DNA from: a bacterium
Lineage (GTDB): Bacteria; Vulcanimicrobiota; Vulcanimicrobiia; Vulcanimicrobiales; Vulcanimicrobiaceae
NCBI GenBank assembly: GCA_021806945.1
Contig: JAKAPQ010000002.1
Location: forward strand, 1 to 50,050
Direction of reading: 5' to 3'
Length of the DNA: 50,050 bases
Of the stretch, positions 1 to 7,587 are shown in pieces (position 1 is the stretch's first letter; each line of letters starts with the position of its first letter). A program made the translations under genes and the position numbers. The notes below the pieces were generated by a model, which was given only the letters and a program-made list of their open reading frames with translations, did not search any database and was not told the DNA's origin.

Positions 1-29
1 GTCGGCGCGCCGCCGGGGGCCTTATTCAT
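1..29 (-). CDS. secE: Start of a secE-like gene (partial)
   Basis: A minus-strand ATG at 29 opens a frame (Met-Asn-Lys-Ala-Pro...) that leaves the left edge of the window. A TAGGAG Shine-Dalgarno core lies about 11 bases upstream. Only nine codons are visible, so the identity rests on context: tRNA-Trp and rpmG immediately upstream on the same strand is the common bacterial order rpmG - tRNA-Trp - secE - nusG. SecE would be a subunit of the SecYEG translocon. An unrelated gene cannot be excluded. Confidence 0.4.
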
Positions 30-54
30 TGCTACGTCATCTCCTACAAGACTC

Positions 55-130
55 TGGCAGGGCGGACAGGACTCGAACCTGCAACCGACGGTTTTGGAGA
101 CCGCAACTCTACCAATTGAGCTACCGCCCT
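55..130 (-). tRNA. tRNA-Trp (CCA)
   Basis: The reverse strand folds as a cloverleaf with acceptor stem AGGGCGG/CCGCCCT, a D-arm, the anticodon loop CTCCAAA giving anticodon CCA, and a GGTTCGAGTCC T-arm. A genomic CCA tail follows the discriminator G (55-57). It lies between rpmG and the secE-like start, the usual place for tRNA-Trp. Confidence 0.96.
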
Positions 131-140
131 ATACGCCCCA

Positions 141-305
141 CTATTTCGATTCGCGATGGGCCTTATGGCCGCGACAGAACCGGCAGTACTTATTGAGTTC
201 TAAGCGGCCCGACGTTTTCTGCTTGTTCTTCTGTGTGTTGTAATTGCGTCGCTTGCACTCCGTACAAGCCATCACAACCATAACGCGATTCTCTTTTTTG
301 GCCAC
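141..305 (-). CDS. rpmG: 50S ribosomal protein L33
   Basis: This 54-residue basic protein starts [17 protein letters not shown] and has two zinc-type knuckles, CTEC near residues 14-17 and CRFC near 41-44, as in the Cys-containing (zinc) form of L33. The length is typical. The start is GTG at 305. It is a structural protein of the large ribosomal subunit. The gene is followed by tRNA-Trp and the secE-like start on the same strand, so the three are probably co-transcribed. A Cys-containing L33 implies zinc use rather than the zinc-free paralog. Confidence 0.95.
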   Translation of the reverse strand: MAKKENRVMVVMACTECKRRNYNTQKNKQKTSGRLELNKYCRFCRGHKAHRESK

Positions 306-340
306 GCTCTGTCACCTGAGCCCCGGTCGAGGGCCGACAT

Positions 341-365
341 TAAATAAACGGACCCGAGGTCCGTT
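341..365 (-). terminator. Rho-independent terminator-like hairpin before rpmG
   Basis: An 8-bp perfect inverted repeat, AACGGACC (347-354) and GGTCCGTT (358-365), has a 3-base loop. On the minus strand it is followed by a T-rich tract (TTTATTT). It would end minus-strand transcription coming from tRNA-Arg, or act as a leader hairpin for rpmG. The plus strand has no T tract after the stem. Confidence 0.6.
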
Positions 366-374
366 CGACACCCA

Positions 375-403
375 ATCTTAGCATACGGGGGCCTTCGCGA
401 CAA
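375..403 (-). promoter_or_regulatory. Possible sigma70-type promoter toward rpmG
   Basis: On the minus strand, TTGTCG (398-403) and TAAGAT (375-380) are separated by exactly 17 bases; each hexamer matches four of six consensus positions. A start near 368 would place the 347-365 hairpin at the very beginning of the transcript. This is a prediction from spacing only. Confidence 0.35.
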
Positions 404-440
404 GTGTTTCCGCTGTAAAAAGGGCGCCCCTCTTTTTTTC

Positions 441-517
441 TGGTGCGCCCGACTGGAATCGAACCAGCAACCTTGGGCTTAGGAGTCCCCTGCTCTATCC
501 GGTTGAGCTACGGGCGC
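441..517 (-). tRNA. tRNA-Arg (CCT)
   Basis: The reverse strand shows acceptor GCGCCCG/CGGGCGC, discriminator A and a genomic CCA. The D-arm is GCTC...GAGC, the loop CTCCTAA gives anticodon CCT, and the T-arm is GCTGG/CCAGT. The anticodon stem reads GGGGA/GCCCA, so the first and last positions are G-A and A-G mismatches and only three central G-C pairs remain. The rest of the molecule is orthodox. Confidence 0.9.
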
Positions 518-582
518 ACGGACCGCTCCCGTTGCTTACGGCCGTGCGGCGATCAGCCCTCCAAGAGTAACCCATCGCGTTC

Positions 583-1551
583 GTGGGAAAGAAACCGTCC
601 AAGGGAGCATTCGAAGTGGGAACCGCGCGTGAGATCGATGCCGTCGACTACCGGACGCTGGAGCGCCAGGTTTCGTCGCTGCTCGAAGACGAGAACGACT
701 TCATCGCCAATACGGCAAACTTCGCCGCCTTTGTCTTCCACGAAATACCCGCCGTAAATTGGGCGGGCTTCTACTTTCCCGAGGCCGGCGGACTGGTCTT
801 GGGGCCGTTCGGTGGGAGACCGGCGTGCACGCGCCTGCCGCGCGGCCGAGGAGTATGCAATGCAGCCTTCGGCTCCGGGCGAACCGTAATCGTGGACGAC
901 GTACTCGCCTGCGCGGATCACATCGCGTGCGACTCCTCCTCGCGCTCCGAGATCGCCGTTCCGCTCATGCTCGATCGAACGGCTATCGGCGTCTTCGACG
1001 TCGACAGCCCCATCGCGTCGCGCTTCACGCAGCGCGACGCGCGTGGGCTCGAGCGCCTAGTCGAGCGGCTGCTCGAGCGGACGCCGTTCCCGGACCGCTA
1101 TAAAGTATCTCGCGGCGAAGCGACGCACATTAAGGAGCGCATCGACATACACACGTGCCGCAACCACCACGTCGTACTTCGTTACCTGGTCGACGAGATT
1201 GCGAAGGCAGCGAGCGATCCGGCGTCGATCGCCGCCTATCTGACCCGCCTGCGATCCATACTGCTGGCTCACCTCAACATCGAGGACAACTGGCTCTACC
1301 CGCAGCTGGCGCGCAGTCCGAATTCGACCGTACGGCACAAGGCCGAGCGCTACACGCGCGAAATGGGCGGGCTGCGGGACGTCTTTGCGGCGCTCTGGGA
1401 GCGCTGGGGAGATCCCGGCGCGATCGAGGGTGCCCCCGAGGCTTGGCAGTGGGACTGGCAACCGTTCGAACGCGCGCTGTCGGCTCGGATGGATGCGGAA
1501 GACAACGATCTCTACGCCGCAGCCGAGGCCGCGACCGCCGAGACGACGTGA
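583..1551 (+). CDS. Free methionine-(R)-sulfoxide reductase (GAF) fused to hemerythrin HHE domain
   Basis: Residues about 20-165 match the fRMsr/YebR GAF family. The substrate-pocket motifs NWAGFY and LVLGPF are present, as are the three conserved catalytic cysteines (C82, C92, C116). Such enzymes reduce free Met-R-sulfoxide in the cytoplasm. Residues about 176-322 form a second, helical domain with HTCRNHH, HLNIEDNWLYP and DAEDNDLY, the His/Glu/Asp pattern of hemerythrin HHE metal-binding domains. Stand-alone fRMsr is about 160 residues, so the C-terminal half is a true extension. The 583 GTG may be early; GTG at 616 is closer to the family start. An oxygen- or nitric-oxide-sensing role for the diiron domain is inference. 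Confidence 0.88.
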   Translation: MGKKPSKGAFEVGTAREIDAVDYRTLERQVSSLLEDENDFIANTANFAAFVFHEIPAVNWAGFYFPEAGGLVLGPFGGRPACTRLPRGRGVCNAAFGSGRTVIVDDVLACADHIACDSSSRSEIAVPLMLDRTAIGVFDVDSPIASRFTQRDARGLERLVERLLERTPFPDRYKVSRGEATHIKERIDIHTCRNHHVVLRYLVDEIAKAASDPASIAAYLTRLRSILLAHLNIEDNWLYPQLARSPNSTVRHKAERYTREMGGLRDVFAALWERWGDPGAIEGAPEAWQWDWQPFERALSARMDAEDNDLYAAAEAATAETT

Positions 1552-1579
1552 GGGCCCGCACGAGGCCCTCACAATCTTT

Positions 1580-1651
1580 AGCCGTTGATGGGGATTGAAC
1601 CCATGGCCTCGTCCTTACCAAGGACGTGCTCTACCACTGAGCTACAACGGC
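1580..1651 (-). tRNA. tRNA-Thr (GGT)
   Basis: The cloverleaf on the reverse strand has acceptor GCCGTTG/CAACGGC, anticodon stem CGTCC/GGACG with loop TTGGTAA (anticodon GGT), and T-arm TGGGTTCAATCCCCA. No genomic CCA is present. Confidence 0.95.
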
Positions 1652-1671
1652 GTCCGCACAGCCCGCGATGG

Positions 1672-1742
1672 AGCGGGCGGCGGGAATCGAACCCGCGACT
1701 TCTGCTTGGAAGGCAGAGGCATTACCACTATGCAACGCCCGC
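1672..1742 (-). tRNA. tRNA-Gly (TCC)
   Basis: The cloverleaf on the reverse strand has acceptor GCGGGCG/CGCCCGC, anticodon stem TCTGC/GCAGA with loop CTTCCAA (anticodon TCC), and T-arm GCGGGTTCGATTCCCGC. No CCA is encoded. It lies 20 bases upstream of tRNA-Thr on the same strand, a common Gly-Thr tandem. Confidence 0.95.
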
Positions 1743-1804
1743 ACGGGCCTCCGTCAAATTCTTACCGGCGGAGGGACTTCCTGTAGGGCGCCGGCAGGGC
1801 AGGA

Positions 1805-2986
1805 TTAGCCGGCGGCCGCCATCGGAGCGACCTCGGCATCGGTCAGGTAGCAGCCCGGATCCGAGGCCCACAAGTCGCCCGTCACGTTATAGGCACGTGC
1901 TCGAAAGTTTCCGCCGCAGATTGCCAGGAAGCGGCAGTCGGCGCACCGGCCGTGCAGCTTCGTCGTGCGGCTGCGCAGAGCGGCCAGGACCTGATTGCCG
2001 GCGTCGGTCCAGATCTCGCTGAAGCGCCGCTCCTTTACGTTGCCGAGAACGACGCTCTGAAAAAACTGGTCCGGATGGACGTTGCCTTGGGTATCGATAT
2101 CGCCAATGCCGATACCCGACGAATTCTTGCCGCCGCCGTTCCAGAGCAGCAACTCGTATGCGCGCTCGGCTGCGGCGGGATCTTCTCGGAGAAGGCTCAT
2201 ATAGAGGTACGCCGCATCGGCGTGGTTGTCGACGGTGAGAATCTCACGCGGCGTACCCTTCGCAGCGAACTCGCGCGTTCGCCGGAATATCGTCTCAAGC
2301 GCGGCACGCGTCTCTTCCGGAGTCAATCCCTCGGTCGCACGGCCGCGGCCCGTCGGCACCAAGTGATAAAAACAGGCGCGCTCGATATCTTCGGCGTCGA
2401 TGAAATCGAAGATCTTGTCGAGATCGGCGACGGTCTGCGAGGTCAGCGTTAACCGCAAACCGACTTTTTGCCCCACGGCCTTGCAGTTGCGGATGCCGCG
2501 TACGGCTCGGTCGAAAGCTCCGACGACGCCGCGGAACAAATCATTGGTCGGGCCGATGCCGTCGAGCGAGATGCCGACGTACGAAAAACCGATCTCGCGG
2601 ATGCGGCGTGCGGTTTTCTCGTCGATCAGCGTGCCGTTGGTCGAGAGGGTGAACTTGAGGCCGAGCGAGCGGCCGTATGAGGAAAGTTCCAGGATGTCGC
2701 GCCGCGCGAGGGGTTCGCCGCCCGAAAGCAGCACGGCCGGCACGCCGAATGCCGCGAGATCGTCCAGCAGCGCCTTGCCCTGCTCGAACGTAAGCTCTCC
2801 GTCGTATCGCTGCGCCGCCGAATCACTATAGCAATGGACGCAGCGCAGATTGCACGTGCGCGAGACGTTCCAGACCACGACGGGCTTGCGGTCGCCGGCG
2901 CTTCGTGGCGCACCGGAACCGCGTCCGTAGCGCAGGCTGTCCATAGGCTGTTCGAGATCGCAGAGCAACCGCGTTACGTTAAGCAC
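1805..2986 (-). CDS. ahbC: AhbC-like radical SAM/SPASM enzyme (12,18-didecarboxysiroheme deacetylase family)
   Basis: The 393-residue protein has the radical SAM cluster motif CNLRCVHC (C45, C49, C52), the SAM-site LSGGEPL and a C-terminal SPASM-type cysteine set (GRCADCRFLAICGGN). Family-specific runs include the N-terminal DSLRYGR, KPVVVWN, SYVGISLDG, LTVDNHAD, HPDQF and the ending GDLWASDPGCYL, as I recall for AhbC of the siroheme-dependent heme pathway. AhbC removes acetate side chains from didecarboxysiroheme in the cytoplasm. The start overlaps the end of the upstream TIGR04053-like gene by 8 bases, so the two are translationally coupled. A related NirJ-type heme d1 role is the main alternative. 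Confidence 0.82.
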   Translation of the reverse strand: MLNVTRLLCDLEQPMDSLRYGRGSGAPRSAGDRKPVVVWNVSRTCNLRCVHCYSDSAAQRYDGELTFEQGKALLDDLAAFGVPAVLLSGGEPLARRDILELSSYGRSLGLKFTLSTNGTLIDEKTARRIREIGFSYVGISLDGIGPTNDLFRGVVGAFDRAVRGIRNCKAVGQKVGLRLTLTSQTVADLDKIFDFIDAEDIERACFYHLVPTGRGRATEGLTPEETRAALETIFRRTREFAAKGTPREILTVDNHADAAYLYMSLLREDPAAAERAYELLLWNGGGKNSSGIGIGDIDTQGNVHPDQFFQSVVLGNVKERRFSEIWTDAGNQVLAALRSRTTKLHGRCADCRFLAICGGNFRARAYNVTGDLWASDPGCYLTDAEVAPMAAAG

Positions 2987-4067
2987 TCAAAACCTCTCTT
3001 GTCGTAGCCGCCGGACGGTAACTGCAGGACGGCTCTTCCGCAAACGCATCTCCGGTGAACCCGTATGCGCGAGCGCGCGAACCGCCGCACATGTACCGGA
3101 ACTCGCAGAGCCCGCATTTGCCGCCGAAGTCGTCGGGGCGGCGCAGCCTCTGCATGACCGGATCGTTACGATAGATCTCGACCAAGCGGGCGTCCCGCAC
3201 GTTGCCGGCCTCGTAGGGCAAGAACCCGCTCGGGTAGACGTCGCCGGTATGCGAGATGAAGACGAATCCGCGTCCGTCGCCGATGGCGCCGAAGCGCAAG
3301 GGCGCCGCGGCGTTCTCCGGGCGTTCGCGAGGCGGCATCTGCGCTTCGCGCTGCGCGACGAAGCGGCGGTAATGCGGCGCCTCGGTGGTCTTCACGGCGA
3401 AAGGCGCTCCGGTCGCGACGCGGTAGAGTTTCCCGAAGGCCGCCTCGGTCTCGCGGGCATCCAAACATTCCGACTGTTGCGCGCGCCCCACCGGCACGAG
3501 GAAGAATACGCTCCAAAGAGCGATCCCGAGCGGCTTCATCAACTCGCCCATCTCTTCGATGCGCGCGTGGTTGAAACGCGATATGGTCGTATTGATCTGC
3601 ACTTGGATTCCGGCCCGCTGCGCCATGCCTATTCCTTCGATCGTTCGCTTATACGACCCGCGAACGCCGCGAAACGCATCGTGCGCTTGCGCGTCGGGGG
3701 CGTCGATGCTGAGCGAGATGCGGCGGCAGCCCGCCTGCGCGAGCCGGTCGAGCGCGTTTTGAGTTAGACGGCCGGTCGCACTCGGCGAAACGGCAACGCG
3801 CAAACCCTTACTCGTACCGTACTCGACGATCTTGTAGATGTCGTCGCGCATGAGCGGATCGCCGCCCGTAAGAACGAACAGGGGCTTCCCGCATTCGGTC
3901 ACCGCATCGACCAGCGCGAACGCCTCAGTCGTCGTCAACTCCCGCGGGTTCCGGTAGGGGCTCGCTTCGGCACGGCAATGACGGCAGGCAAGCGCGCAGG
4001 CGCGGGTAAGTTCCCAGATGACGATGCGCGGAGCATCGTCATACGTTGAGGTAACAGGCATCTGCAT
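2979..4067 (-). CDS. TIGR04053-like radical SAM/SPASM protein (AhbD relative)
   Basis: Radical SAM motif CALACRHC (C24, C28, C31 from the start chosen), GGDPL, then FFLVPVGR, VKTTEAPHYRR, FISHTGDVYPSGFLP and SPASM cysteines in GKCGLCEFRYMCGGSRARAY. These runs match the TIGR04053 family as I know it, a sister of AhbD (Fe-coproporphyrin III decarboxylase). The frame is open to 4142, but conservation begins around MQMPVTST, so ATG at 4067 was chosen; no strong Shine-Dalgarno is visible. It is the first gene of a two-gene unit with the AhbC-like enzyme, so a late step of heme or a heme-like cofactor is the natural inference. The reaction itself is not shown by the sequence. Confidence 0.8.
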   Translation of the reverse strand: MQMPVTSTYDDAPRIVIWELTRACALACRHCRAEASPYRNPRELTTTEAFALVDAVTECGKPLFVLTGGDPLMRDDIYKIVEYGTSKGLRVAVSPSATGRLTQNALDRLAQAGCRRISLSIDAPDAQAHDAFRGVRGSYKRTIEGIGMAQRAGIQVQINTTISRFNHARIEEMGELMKPLGIALWSVFFLVPVGRAQQSECLDARETEAAFGKLYRVATGAPFAVKTTEAPHYRRFVAQREAQMPPRERPENAAAPLRFGAIGDGRGFVFISHTGDVYPSGFLPYEAGNVRDARLVEIYRNDPVMQRLRRPDDFGGKCGLCEFRYMCGGSRARAYGFTGDAFAEEPSCSYRPAATTREVLSA

Positions 4068-4112
4068 CAGGACCAGGATAGCATTGCGACGTAGTGCGAT
4101 TGTGAAGAAATC

Positions 4113-5246
4113 GTGAACGGGCGCCCAAAAACGGTACCCCATCCCGCCATACCGCTTTCGTTCTTCGCGGCCGGGCTAGCCGCCATCGGCGGCGTCATCC
4201 TATGGCCCATCTTCCAGGAGCCCTCACGGCTGGCGCTGCTTCACCTGCTCGTCGTCGGCGGCTATGCGACGATCGCGATGGGCGCGCTCTACCAGTTCGT
4301 TCCCGTCGTCGGGATGTCGAAGCTGCGCGGGGCACCTTTCGCGTTCGTCCATCTCGTGCTCGCGGTGGCTGGGACGTGCCTCATCGTGAGCGGATTCGCT
4401 CTCTCTCGGCCCGCGTTGCTGCTAGCGGGCGGCGAGTTACAGATCGGCGGAATAGTGATCCAGGTCGCCGTCTTGGGCGCAACCCTATGGCGGGGACCGC
4501 GTGCCGTCCCGGCGCGCGGCGCATCGTTGGCGCTCGGCTGGTTCGCCGCCACGGCCGTGGCCGGGAGCCTGCTCGCGGACCGGCTGCAGCACGGACTCCC
4601 CGTCGGACGCTTGGCCGGCGTTCACGCCCTGCTCGGGCTCGCTGGTTTTTTTGGAACCCTGATTGCCACGGTGTCGTTCAGGCTGCTCCGAATGTTCGAG
4701 CGCTACGACCTCGAATCGCGCACCGCGCTACGCGCCATCTCGGTTGGCGCAGCAGCCGCGCTCGCGATCTTTTTCGGACGCATCGGCACGATTGCCCTGA
4801 TCGCGGTGGCGCTTCTTCTGGCGGCCGACCTCATCGACGTCCTACGGCATCGCAACCCGGCCTACCAGCGTGAGACGATGCTCTATACGATCGCGTCGAG
4901 TGCCGGAGCCGTCGGCGCTACCATCGCGGCATTCGCAGGGTGGTGGTATGGTGCGGTCGTGCTGGCGGCGTGGTTTTTCGTCGGGTGTGCCGTCGTCGGC
5001 TACATCCAGCGCATCGTTCCATTCATTTGGTGGATCCAGCGCGCCCGTCGCGAAGGCGTCAAACATATTCCGTCCCTCGGCCGCATGAACCAGAGCCGGC
5101 TCGGCCACGCGATCCTAGCGCTGTGGGTCGTCGCAGGAGTGTGGATGCTTTCCGAACCGCTGAGCCGAGGTCCGGCATTCGTGGCGCTGGCAGCCTGGAT
5201 CGCATTGCTTGCGCAGCTCTCCCGCCCCTTCGTTCTTCGGCGCTGA
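4113..5246 (+). CDS. Polytopic membrane protein, NnrS/heme-copper-oxidase-like
   Basis: The 377-residue, almost entirely hydrophobic protein has about ten to eleven predicted membrane helices. Histidines occur inside or at the edges of helices (LALLHLLVVGG near 44, FVHLVL near 95, GVHALLG near 170), followed by GALYQFVPVV near 58. This spacing resembles NnrS and subunit-I-like heme proteins, where helix histidines hold heme, but I cannot name the family securely. It is divergent from the heme radical-SAM pair with a short shared promoter region (4068-4112). A role in handling heme or heme-based respiration or NO stress is inference from that position. The start is GTG at 4113. Confidence 0.6.
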   Translation: MNGRPKTVPHPAIPLSFFAAGLAAIGGVILWPIFQEPSRLALLHLLVVGGYATIAMGALYQFVPVVGMSKLRGAPFAFVHLVLAVAGTCLIVSGFALSRPALLLAGGELQIGGIVIQVAVLGATLWRGPRAVPARGASLALGWFAATAVAGSLLADRLQHGLPVGRLAGVHALLGLAGFFGTLIATVSFRLLRMFERYDLESRTALRAISVGAAAALAIFFGRIGTIALIAVALLLAADLIDVLRHRNPAYQRETMLYTIASSAGAVGATIAAFAGWWYGAVVLAAWFFVGCAVVGYIQRIVPFIWWIQRARREGVKHIPSLGRMNQSRLGHAILALWVVAGVWMLSEPLSRGPAFVALAAWIALLAQLSRPFVLRR

Positions 5247-5329
5247 CGCATCGGCTGGATGTGATTCGTTAGCGGAAAAACGGGGTACACGAGCGGCGTT
5301 ACCTCGGATTTGCGCAGAAAGGGCACTCC

Positions 5330-6139
5330 ATGCAACTGCCGGTTCCGCTTCCACTACTCATCCTGTACGTGGTCGTATTTTTGTTGCTGACGTCCTCCGT
5401 AAAAATCATGCGGCAGTACGAGCGTGCCGTCCTGTTCCAGCTCGGGCGCTTCCGCGTCGTCAAGGGTCCGGGCCTCATCATCGTGGTACCTTTCATCCAG
5501 CAAATCGTGCGCGTGGATCTGCGCGTCGTCGTGATGGAGGTCCCCAGTCAGGACGTGATCTCCCGCGATAACGTCTCAATGAAAGTTGACGCGGTGCTCT
5601 ATTTCCGCGTCGTCGACGCGGAAAAAGCCGTCATTCAAATCGAAAATTACATACCCGCGACGAACATGCTCGCTCAAACGACCCTGCGCTCGGTCGTGGG
5701 CGAGCACGAGCTCGACGAAATGCTCTCGGAACGAAACAAACTCAACGCCGACGTTCAGAACATCTTGGACGCGCGCACGGAAGCCTGGGGCATCAAAGTA
5801 AGCCACGTCGAGATCAGGACCGTGGAACTCACGGAGAACATGATCCGAGCTATCGCCAAACAGGCCGAGGCGGAACGAGACCGGCGCGCCAAGATCATCC
5901 ACGCGGATGCAGAGTTTCAGGCCGCCCAAAAGTTGCTCGATGCCGCACGAATTCTCGAGACCATCCCCGCAGCCATGCAGTTACGCTACCTGCAAACGCT
6001 GATCGAGATCGGGGCCGAGCACAATTCCACCATCGTGTTCCCCATGCCCATCGAAATTATCAAACCGTTCCTGCAGATTCTCGAGAGGAACAGCAAAGAA
6101 CCCGGCGCGGCGGGCGAGATTCGGGGCTCTACGGGATGA
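5330..6139 (+). CDS. Slipin (SPFH/stomatin-family membrane protein)
   Basis: One N-terminal membrane helix (residues about 7-25) is followed by a canonical SPFH domain: [27 protein letters not shown] and the oligomerisation-prone helix [22 protein letters not shown] near 185-205. The length (269 residues) fits bacterial slipins, which scaffold membrane microdomains. A GAAAGG ribosome site precedes ATG 5330. Slipins often neighbour an NfeD-type protease gene; none is present here. Confidence 0.92.
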   Translation: MQLPVPLPLLILYVVVFLLLTSSVKIMRQYERAVLFQLGRFRVVKGPGLIIVVPFIQQIVRVDLRVVVMEVPSQDVISRDNVSMKVDAVLYFRVVDAEKAVIQIENYIPATNMLAQTTLRSVVGEHELDEMLSERNKLNADVQNILDARTEAWGIKVSHVEIRTVELTENMIRAIAKQAEAERDRRAKIIHADAEFQAAQKLLDAARILETIPAAMQLRYLQTLIEIGAEHNSTIVFPMPIEIIKPFLQILERNSKEPGAAGEIRGSTG

Positions 6140-6180
6140 ACGCAACGGTGCGACGACCGTCGATCGTCGCACCGGATCTC

Positions 6181-6265
6181 TGGGCAGGGCTGGATTCGAA
6201 CCAGCGTACCGCTTTCGCAGAGCAGATTTACAGTCTGCCGCCTTTAACCACTCGGCCACCTACCC
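6181..6265 (-). tRNA. tRNA-Tyr (GTA)
   Basis: This 85-base class II cloverleaf on the reverse strand has acceptor GGGTAGG/CCTGCCC, anticodon loop with GTA, a long variable arm (CTCTGCGAAAGCGG) and T-arm CTGGTTCGAATCCAG. No CCA is encoded. Confidence 0.95.
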
Positions 6266-6361
6266 GCGTAACGCGGCTGGACTGGGTACGATGCATCGTA
6301 GATGGAGTCCTTCGCCGCCGGAGGCGTACGCAAGCGGAATGCACCCGGATTTTAACAAAAA

Positions 6362-6438
6362 TGGCGACGCTGATGGGGCTCGAACCCACGACCTCCGCCG
6401 TGACAGGGCGGCGCTCTAACCAACTGAGCTACAGCGCC
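6362..6438 (-). tRNA. tRNA-Asp (GTC)
   Basis: The reverse strand gives acceptor GGCGCTG/CAGCGTC, anticodon stem CCGCC/GGCGG with loop CTGTCAC (anticodon GTC), T-arm GTGGGTTCGAGCCCCAT, discriminator G and a genomic CCA (6362-6364). Confidence 0.95.
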
Positions 6439-6492
6439 ATCGCCATGGACCGGCGACCATTATTATGAGTGAGCCGCCTCTGGACCTGCAGG

Positions 6493-6541
6493 GGGATGGT
6501 GGGCACGGTTGGGATCGAACCAACGACCCTCCGCGTGTGAA
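6493..6541 (-). repeat. Left attachment repeat (3' half of tRNA-Val)
   Basis: Forty-nine bases are identical to 20019-20067. They hold the CCA end, acceptor 3' strand, T-arm, variable region and anticodon-loop half of tRNA-Val(CAC). The match stops inside the anticodon loop, where the sequence continues into unrelated island DNA, so this is a tRNA fragment and not a functional gene. It marks the far junction left by integrase-mediated strand exchange. Confidence 0.92.
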
Positions 6542-6561
6542 CCGGCACGTCGCGCTCTTTC

Positions 6562-6645
6562 GCCTGATTTTTCAATAACGTTTGTTGAGATTCAAGGGTA
6601 TCCCCGCACCTCGTTTCCGCCTAATGGGGGTAAACCCTGGGGGTA
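6562..6645. promoter_or_regulatory. Candidate integrase arm-type sites, left end
   Basis: The 14-mer GCCTGATTTTTCAA (6562-6575) recurs at 19989-20002 just inside the right end. Two GGGGGTA words (6626-6632, 6639-6645) are matched by two at the right end (19925-19931, 19936-19942). In a circularised element these would flank the core on both sides, as integrase or excisionase arm sites do. This is inference from repeat symmetry. Confidence 0.45.
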
Positions 6646-6771
6646 GTAACGACGCCTGTCGCTCCTCAACATGATTGGATATTCGCTCGCCGCCAGCCAT
6701 ACTTCCGCCCTGCCCGGCAGTCACAGGCCCAGCCATCAAGAAACCTCCGAGAACATGGACCTGCCACACCT

Positions 6772-6867
6772 CGCCGCATTCGTCACGAAACATTCGCCAG
6801 CGTGCCCGATCTTGAGCGCACGATCAAGCACTACGTCGCACATCACAATCTCCACTCGAAGCCGTTC
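6772..6867 (+). pseudogene. IS630-type transposase C-terminal fragment
   Basis: The open frame reads RHETFASVPDLERTIKHY followed by VAHHN and KPF. This matches the tail of IS630/Tc1-mariner-like transposases, where a segment of the form R.GSFRSV..L...I..Y...HN.KPF follows the last catalytic residue. No catalytic residues are present. The reading is cut at about 6868, where a duplicated HEPN-gene fragment begins on the other strand. Confidence 0.6.
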
Positions 6868-6869
6868 GT

Positions 6870-7049
6870 AAGGTTTCTGATCGGTTCATTGAGGCGTAAC
6901 CGATTCGGATTCGGGATAGAAGTGCAATACGAGATCGCGCATCTGCCGAAGGTGGCGCAGAGCCTGATGCGGGTGGGTGAGGTGCTGCATCTCGGGATGC
7001 GAAACACTATTCCGAATCTTGTACATCGCCCGCCAGCGCTTATCCAGAT
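6870..7049 (-). pseudogene. Truncated duplicate of the HEPN-motif gene (3' end)
   Basis: These 180 bases align without gaps to 8479-8658, the 3' end and downstream flank of the HEPN-motif gene, and differ at only scattered positions. The minus-strand frame keeps WRAMYKIRNSVSHPEMQH, so the RNSVSH motif survives. Upstream of 7049 homology stops; the frame continues into RVKDGNRRYRCHRCF (about 7160-7233), which looks like a zinc-finger piece of an IS1-type transposase. I read this as a broken copy fused to transposon debris, not a working gene. Confidence 0.6.
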
Positions 7050-7318
7050 TCGAGTTGGATACCGCGACAAACGATCGCCTCTTGGCAGAACATTTTTTAT
7101 TGCCGAGTATATGCGTCGTCCCAGAAACTCGCTCGAGATCTTCTTGCGGCAGGCTCCCTTGGGGTGGTTTACCCGAGCGTGCGAAACAGCGGTGGCACCT
7201 GTATCGCCTGTTTCCGTCCTTCACTCGTCGCAAATGTGCGAAAAGAGGCTACATATACATTTGCGTGGAGTGGGCTACCTGAACCAGAAATCACGCTTCA
7301 GTTATGACTGACGGTCAT

Positions 7319-7418
7319 GCTCGTAGCGGTGGCGCTGGAGCGTCATTTTTCGATCGTGACGCGTAATACGCGAGACTTTGACGGACCCGGCGCCTCGATC
7401 GTCAATCCCTGGAGTTAA
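7319..7418 (+). pseudogene. VapC-type PIN toxin remnant (C-terminal end)
   Basis: A short frame reads VALERHFSIV then TRNTRDFDGPGASIVNPW and stops at TAA 7416-7418. This is the characteristic C-terminus of VapC PIN-domain ribonucleases, including the late acidic motif TRN..DF and the ending NPW. The N-terminal two thirds and the partner antitoxin are missing. It is a toxin-antitoxin remnant just upstream of an intact mazEF pair. Confidence 0.7.
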
Positions 7419-7587
7419 CCATAATCCACCTACGTTTGTAGCAGGCGCGAACTACGAGGCATTTTGCGCTCCGGCTGCACGATGCCGGCGGACGATTCTG
7501 GGCCAGGCCGGTGAGCACAACGTCACCGCGGGGCCGACCGGACAGCGCATATTTCCGTTCGGGGTCGGAGTATGGTAGTATGCGTAT

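Noticed and set aside
416-440. Bidirectional terminator (AAAAAGGGCGCCCCT plus T run) beside tRNA-Arg
   Set aside because: The GC palindrome would need a loop of fewer than three bases or leave a stem of about three pairs, so it is not a convincing hairpin; the stem at 347-365 is much better.
6496-6560. A second complete tRNA-Val gene at the left island end
   Set aside because: Only the 3' half is present; the 5' acceptor strand, D-arm and 5' anticodon stem are missing after 6541.
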